Shown here in pieces: positions 61,301 through 64,000 of a stretch of DNA of 64,000 nt. This DNA is from CAVXXB01 sp963765585 (GTDB lineage: Bacteria; Calditrichota; Calditrichia; JAJRVZ01). Made by a program: the position numbers and the translations under genes. The notes below the pieces were generated by a model. It ran no database searches. It was not told the origin of the DNA and was given only the letters and a program-made list of their open reading frames with translations. The DNA lies in NCBI GenBank assembly GCA_963765585.1, contig CAVXXB010000012.1, positions 496,001 through 560,000 of the forward strand, in the 5' to 3' direction. The first letter of the stretch is position 1, and the number at the start of each line of letters is the position of its first letter.

Positions 61301-64000
61301 ATCCGTGGATTGGTTGCTGGTATATGATCTTGCTGACAGTGCGTCCCTGGGTGAAACATTTGTCGCCAACCTCTCCCGGACCAGTATTGTTGGTCTCGGC
61401 GCAACCAGCGGCAGTGATATTCCGGTGGCAGGTGTAAACGTTGCCGGTGGTGTAAAGACTGTATCCGATATAGGTAACTTAACTCTGAGTAATGGCTCGA
61501 ACTCACCGGCCGCATCATATATTGCGCCGGGTGAATCTGAGGTGGTTATGCATCAGATACAGTTCCAGGCCAGTGCGGCGGAAACTTTGGTTGTGACTCA
61601 GTTCCGGACAAAACTCAGTGGCACCGGTAATGATGCAACGGGCGTTGATAGTCTGGTAATATACCACGATACCAACTCCGATGGATTATTCTCGTCGGGT
61701 ATCGATGAAAAACTGGCAACATCGCAGGCTGTCACACAGAATGATCAGGTGCTGACATTTGCTACTGCAGATACGATTCCGGCTGGAACCTCACGCGACT
61801 GGATCGTACTGGCATATTTTTCGAACAGCCTTGCCAATGATCAAACCTTTCGCACCGGGCTTGAGCTGAATACGTATGTAACCGCATCAAATCTGCTCAG
61901 TCAAAGCCGCTCGGTACTTGGTGCGCCATTGTATGGAAATTATAAAACAGTGCGCGATGTGGGTACACTCACGCTTCAGGCTGGTACGGCCAATCCGGCG
62001 TCCAGCAACGAAGGGAACGGTGAAACCGGTATCGCTATGCTGCAAATTCAAATGAATGCCAGTTCGGCCGAATCATTGGCTGTCCAGTCAATGACCATTA
62101 CTTCCTCGGGTACAATTGATGAATCGGCAGATGTTGCCGGGGTAAAATTATACCGGGATGTAAATAATAACGGTGTTTTTGATCCGACTCAGGATGTACA
62201 GTTAGGTACGACTGAAACCTTCGCCACAGATAATGGCACGGTTATCTTTACTCCTTCGCCAGCGGAAATTCTGACTCCATCATCAAGCCGGAATTTGCTG
62301 GTGGTGTACGACCTGAATGGTACAGCGACCGCCGGCGAAACATTTCGTGTCAGTGTCCTGACCAATGCAAATGTGGTTGTGCAGGGTGTTGAATCAAGTC
62401 AGAGTGCCGTTGTACTGGGGGCACCGGTTAATGGAAATTACATGACCATACAGGATATCGGATCTCTGTCTATTTATGAGGGTCTGAATAATCCTGGTAA
62501 TTCAAATGAAACGGCAAATGCCTTGAACCTGGAAATGCTGCAGATCAATCTGGCCGCCAGCTCGGTTGAGAATATTCGCGTGGATTCTCTGCGCTTCTCC
62601 GCCGCCGGAACGGCCCATGATGTTACCGATATCGTAAATAACGGTGTCCGGTTATTCCTCGATGACGGTGATGGTATTTATGAGCCGGGTGTGGACAATC
62701 TGATTGGTTCTGCCGGTAATTTTAATGCAGATAACGGTTACTTTACTGTAAATACCGGTGGAGAGGTTATCAATGCCAATCAAAACGAAAACTGGCTATT
62801 GGTTTATGATCTGGCAGGATCCGCTGCACAAAACGAAACATTTATTGCCAGATTCCTGCAGGCCAGTGATATATTTGCCGTTGGTGTTACATCCGATTCT
62901 TCTGTTTCCGTAGCTGTTGGCGGACCTGCTCCGGCAATGGTATTGGCAGCAGCCGATTACGGATCGGATTTAAGTATGTCAGAAGCAGAAATGGCAGAGG
63001 AAGAGGCGATTCGTCTCGCTGTATTGGGTAAGGATGCACAATCTCTGGGTGGCGACGGCGACAGAACTGCCGATTCACCGATTGTGGGTGGTACTAAAAC
63101 TATTACTATTGTGGGTAGCCTGACACTTTCGGCAGGTTCCAATAATCCGCCAGCCAAAAACATCGGCAGCAGCGATACGCTGCTTACCATGTTACAACTG
63201 GGATTACGTGCCGGTAACTCAGAAGCGCTTAATGTTTCCCAGATACGATTTACTGCTTCAGGAACGGGGAATGATGCGACTGATATTTCCAGTGTCCGGT
63301 TGTTTAATGATCTGGATGGAAATGGTCAGGTCGATGTCACGGATACACAGATCGGAACCACACAGACCTTTAGTGTGAATAACGGTTCTGTCATTTTTGC
63401 CGGATTAACTGAAACCTTAACAGCCGGAGCAACAGAAAACTGGTTATTCGTTTACAATCTGAATGGTAGTGCAAGTAATGGCGAAACCTTTGCCGGGAAT
63501 GTGGCTTTGAATACACACGTCACGGCAACCGGTGTTACCACATTACAAGTCTGTTCCGGTGAATGGCGCGCCTGTGAATGGTAATAGTCAGACTGTCTCC
63601 GATGCCGGAACATTAACACTCAGCGCCGGTGCCAGTATGCCGGATGCATCAAATGAGGATGGTAATGCGACGAATGTATCCATGTACCAGATTAATCTGG
63701 CTGCCAATTCTGTTGAAGCTATAGACGTTACATCAATCACCTTTAATGGCGAAGGAACCGGGGATGAAGCGTCAGAAGTCAGCAATGTCAATCTGTATCA
63801 CGATATAAACAATAATGGTGCATATGATGTGGCAACCGATACCCTGGTGGGATCGGGAACATATTCAGGAACGACGGTAACTCTGGCATCATTAACCGCA
63901 ACGGTCGATGCCGGAACCAACCAGAACTGGATTGTGGTATACAACTTCTCAGGTGCCGCGAATGGCAATACATTCAGAGTAAGATTTGCTAATAATACGG
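49386..64000 (+). CDS. Giant secreted multi-module protein with LamG domains, 3'-truncated by window edge, three apparent frameshifts
   Basis: At least 4,870 residues and still open at the window end. ATG at 49386 with GTGGGG six bases upstream; the signal peptide is MVRQNYFIIFLLSLLLFGFL with cleavage after VFAQ. Two tandem LamG (concanavalin-like) domains come first (about 49470-50080 and 50170-50800; FDGTDDYID and LNGTSDYFS starts). Then 21 visible modules of about 150-165 residues follow, each with a core such as SASSAETLLVSQ, a calcium-type loop like YHDLNNNGIFDSGVDT, and NWLLVYDLAGSASNGETF. Modules 4, 6, 10 and 16 contain an inserted LamG domain. Apparent frame breaks lie near 58128, 58980 and 63552; the same module sequence continues across each. 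Likely a cell-surface adhesin or glycan-binding fibre; the secretion route is unknown because the C-terminus is not seen. Confidence 0.85.
50810..64000 (+). repeat. Array of 21 diverged protein-coding modules
   Basis: Each unit is roughly 450-500 bases, or about 1.15 kb when it carries a LamG insert. Units are marked by a glycine/asparagine-rich opening (for example LTLSAGSNNP), the loop DxNxNGxxDxGxD, and KTI near the end. Identity between neighbours is moderate at protein level and lower at DNA level, so the array is old or under diversifying drift, not a recent tandem expansion. Confidence 0.8.
55630..61250 (+). repeat. Six-module higher-order duplication, period about 3.66 kb
   Basis: Modules 7-10, ending in a LamG insert, are more like modules 13-16, ending in a LamG insert, than like their neighbours. 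Examples: AVNIEMLQVN in both module 9 and module 15; GLPLTS before module 10 and module 16; LYVDNGNGVFDDG and LYVDNGNGVYDPG in the LamG-bearing modules. Matching points such as 55629 and 59293, or 56111 and 59778, are about 3,665 bases apart. This points to duplication of a six-module block. Confidence 0.7.

Noticed and set aside
49386..64000. CRISPR-like array, because of regular repeats
   Set aside because: The repeats are 450-bp protein-coding modules with diverged DNA sequence, not short identical repeats with spacers. No cas gene is present.
1..64000. tRNA or rRNA genes
   Set aside because: No cloverleaf-type sequence or rRNA signature was seen on reading the intergenic regions. A tRNAscan-SE/Infernal run would be decisive.

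Overview
The window is one contiguous piece of bacterial chromosome with moderate GC. It probably comes from an uncultured member of the FCB side of the tree (Calditrichota, KSB1, Marinimicrobia or Ignavibacteria-like). Three things suggest this: two secreted proteins end in the YPNPFNP-type C-terminal sorting domain typical of type IX secretion cargo, giant LamG/beta-sandwich surface proteins are present, and the intergenic DNA is rich in degenerate palindromic elements. The phylum is an inference; a tree of the ribosomal proteins would settle it.

Region 1 (1-22456) is a fused str-S10-spc-alpha supercluster, all on the plus strand: 3' part of rpoC, rpsL, rpsG, fusA, tuf, rpsJ, rplC, rplD, rplW, rplB, rpsS, rplV, rpsC, rplP, rpmC, rpsQ, rplN, rplX, rplE, rpsN, rpsH, rplF, rplR, rpsE, rpmD, rplO, secY, map, infA, rpmJ, rpsM, rpsK, rpsD, rpoA, rplQ. 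It closes with a strong intrinsic terminator. Gene order is classical, adk is absent between secY and map, zinc-binding forms of S14, S4 and L36 are kept, and seven of the genes start with TTG.

Region 2 (22457-24652) is a 0.9-kb gene-free stretch of decayed repeats, then a lipid- or wall-facing GHL10/DUF187 glycoside-hydrolase-like protein, then a palindromic intergenic element. Region 3 (24653-35844) carries urocanate hydratase directly followed by a chemosensory operon: a ParA-type ATPase, a response regulator with an acidic linker, CheW, a two-TM chemoreceptor, and a 1,816-residue composite CheA with three intact Hpt domains, at least two degenerate ones and a terminal receiver. The closest known plan is the Pil-Chp (type IV pilus) class of chemosensory system.

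Region 4 (36174-42025) holds a beta-helix/TonB-C fusion, an alkaline-phosphatase-superfamily enzyme, a deoxynucleoside kinase, a GT4 glycosyltransferase, an eight-TM protein and a HAD hydrolase, mostly overlapping end to end. Region 5 (42326-64000) is a cluster of large secreted proteins: a ten-module beta-sandwich protein with a T9SS tail, a convergent minus-strand beta-helix protein with a T9SS tail, and a giant open-ended protein (more than 4,800 residues) built of 21 visible modules with calcium-type DxNxNGxxD loops. Four of these modules carry a LamG domain inserted at the same internal position.

About 24 apparent single-base frameshifts were found: two in rpoC, one in the chemoreceptor, and 18 between 41.5 and 49 kb. 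Because an essential gene is hit, most are probably sequence errors, and I describe those genes as joined reading frames.
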